A stretch of DNA of 8,451 nt from Chloroflexota bacterium (GTDB taxonomy: Bacteria; Chloroflexota; Anaerolineae; B4-G1): the NCBI GenBank assembly GCA_011046405.1, contig DSAR01000012.1, positions 1 through 8,451 on the forward strand, read 5' to 3'. Under the pieces are notes generated by a model that saw only the letters and a program-made list of their open reading frames with translations, ran no database searches and had not been told where the DNA came from. Positions 7,874-8,451 of this stretch are shown in pieces; within the stretch, counting starts at the first letter, position 1; the number at the start of each line of letters is the position of its first letter. The position numbers were made by a program, and so were the translations under genes.

Positions 7874-8167
7874 ATGAAATTACACAGTCACTTCGTAACG
7901 ACTCAGGTGTGCTGTGGCCGCTCTGCCTACATGTGCTGTGGCCGCTCTGCCTACATGTGCTGTGGCCGCTCTGCCTACATGTGCTGTGGCCGGTCTGCCT
8001 ACATGTGCTGTGGCCGGTCTGCCTACATGTGCTGTGGCCGGTCTGCCTACATGTGCTGTGGCCGGTCTCCGACCGTGCCACCATCCGTCACCGCCAGCCG
8101 CAGGCAGCCCTTCCTTTCAACCTGGCACGTCGACAACGGGCGCGGTCAGAGACCGACCCGAGCAGAC
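7874..8167 (+). other. Repeat-bearing spacer that is also an open in-frame extension of the downstream lipoprotein
   Basis: This stretch after the SWIM gene holds the 24-bp array and little else recognisable. The frame used by the lipoprotein at 8168 stays open back to an ATG at 7874 (a TTG at 7871 directly follows the SWIM stop). It would encode MKLHSHFVTTQV, six copies of the octapeptide CCGRSAYM, then about 37 unremarkable residues before the signal peptide. The nearest good Shine-Dalgarno, AGGAG at 7854-7858, is 15 bases from the ATG, which is rather far. A normal lipoprotein would not carry about 98 residues before its signal, so I favour a noncoding spacer, but translation cannot be excluded. 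Confidence 0.35.
7909..8068 (+). repeat. 24-bp tandem repeat array, six full units plus a 16-base partial unit
   Basis: Each unit begins GTGCTGTGGCCG and ends GCCTACAT. Full units start at 7909, 7933, 7957, 7981, 8005 and 8029; the partial unit runs 8053-8068. Units are identical except at unit position 13: C in the first three (7921, 7945, 7969) and G in the rest (7993, 8017, 8041, 8065). Each unit junction makes the palindrome ACATGT. As 24 is divisible by three, every frame reads an octapeptide: VLWP(L/V)CLH, CCGRSAYM or AVA(A/G)LPTC. The near-perfect identity indicates recent expansion or homogenisation. Function unknown. Confidence 0.97.
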
Positions 8168-8451
8168 GTGAGTGGGCGGTTGCGCCGCTTCTACGTTATC
8201 GTCGCGCTTATCCTGGTGGGACTTGTCACCGCATCATGTGATCCCTTGCCGCTGCCAAGCACGCCAACGCCGACTTCGACGCAGCCGAAAACAACCCCGG
8301 CAGTCCCACCAGCGACCGCCACTTCGACGTCCCTGCCCACACCGACCCGTACGTCCACGTCTACCTCTACGCCAAAGCCGTCGCCAACGCCGACACATGT
8401 GCCGACAATGACACCGCCCCCAACCGCCACGCCGACGCCGCTGCCAACTAC
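8168..8451 (+). CDS. Thr/Pro-rich lipoprotein, 3' partial
   Basis: The N-terminus of a predicted membrane-anchored lipoprotein; the frame is open to the right window edge with no stop codon, so only about 94 residues are visible. From the GTG at 8168 it reads a basic start (SGRLRRF), a hydrophobic core (YVIVALILVGLVTA) and a lipobox-like Thr-Ala-Ser-Cys with Cys24. Thr at -3 is less usual than Leu. A long low-complexity linker rich in Thr, Pro and Ser follows (repeats of PTPT and STST type) up to the edge, as in many Chloroflexota lipoproteins. The functional domain lies outside the window. GTG was chosen because it places the basic residues just before the hydrophobic core; there is no convincing Shine-Dalgarno, so the start is uncertain. 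TTG at 8180 is an alternative, and the frame also stays open upstream to 7874. Confidence 0.75.
   Translation, partial: MSGRLRRFYVIVALILVGLVTASCDPLPLPSTPTPTSTQPKTTPAVPPATATSTSLPTPTRTSTSTSTPKPSPTPTHVPTMTPPPTATPTPLPT

Noticed and set aside
7871..7908. TTGATG at 7871 as a -35 box for a promoter before the array
   Set aside because: No good -10 hexamer lies 16-18 bases downstream.
7909..8068. Array as CRISPR or as plasmid iterons
   Set aside because: Units abut with no spacers, so it is not CRISPR. No replication initiator gene or AT-rich origin region is present, so iterons are unsupported.
7812..8084. - strand frame encoding repeated HSTCRQ(S/T)G across the array
   Set aside because: It is a by-product of a 24-bp repeat being divisible by three, overlaps the end of the SWIM gene antisense, and the unit variation changes its amino acids.

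Overview
The window is GC-rich, densely packed and coded entirely on the + strand. The most likely source is a member of the Chloroflexota (Anaerolineae/Caldilineae-like). This is an inference from three things seen here. A large secreted protein ends in the tail VYLPLIVRGD. Lipoproteins carry Thr/Pro/Ser-rich linkers after the lipobox. A SNF2 helicase with a DUF3670-type domain shares the locus with a SWIM zinc-finger protein. No rRNA, tRNA, CRISPR array, transposase or integrase was seen.

Layout: (1) 2-2485, a SNF2-family helicase/translocase whose frame is open to the left window edge, so its N-terminus is missing. (2) 2508-5960, a 1150-residue exported right-handed beta-helix protein: signal peptide, LamG-like N-domain, DUF1565-like motif, beta-helix, C-terminal Ig-like module and YLPLIVR tail. 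(3) 6023-6955, a lipoprotein with an Ig-like region resembling the one at the end of the beta-helix protein. (4) 6962-7870, a SWIM zinc-finger protein of the kind usually encoded beside SNF2 helicases. (5) 7909-8068, a minisatellite of six full 24-bp units and one partial unit. (6) 8168 to the right edge, the start of a second Thr/Pro-rich lipoprotein, with no stop codon inside the window.

Genes 1 to 4 are separated by only 22, 62 and 6 bases and may be co-transcribed. The SNF2 and SWIM genes look like a functional nucleic-acid-processing pair that has been split by two genes for cell-surface proteins. The repeat array is open in all three forward frames. In one frame it reads without a stop from an ATG at 7874 into the second lipoprotein, and the only sequence difference between repeat units is synonymous in exactly that frame. 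These two points are the parts of the window most worth a second look.
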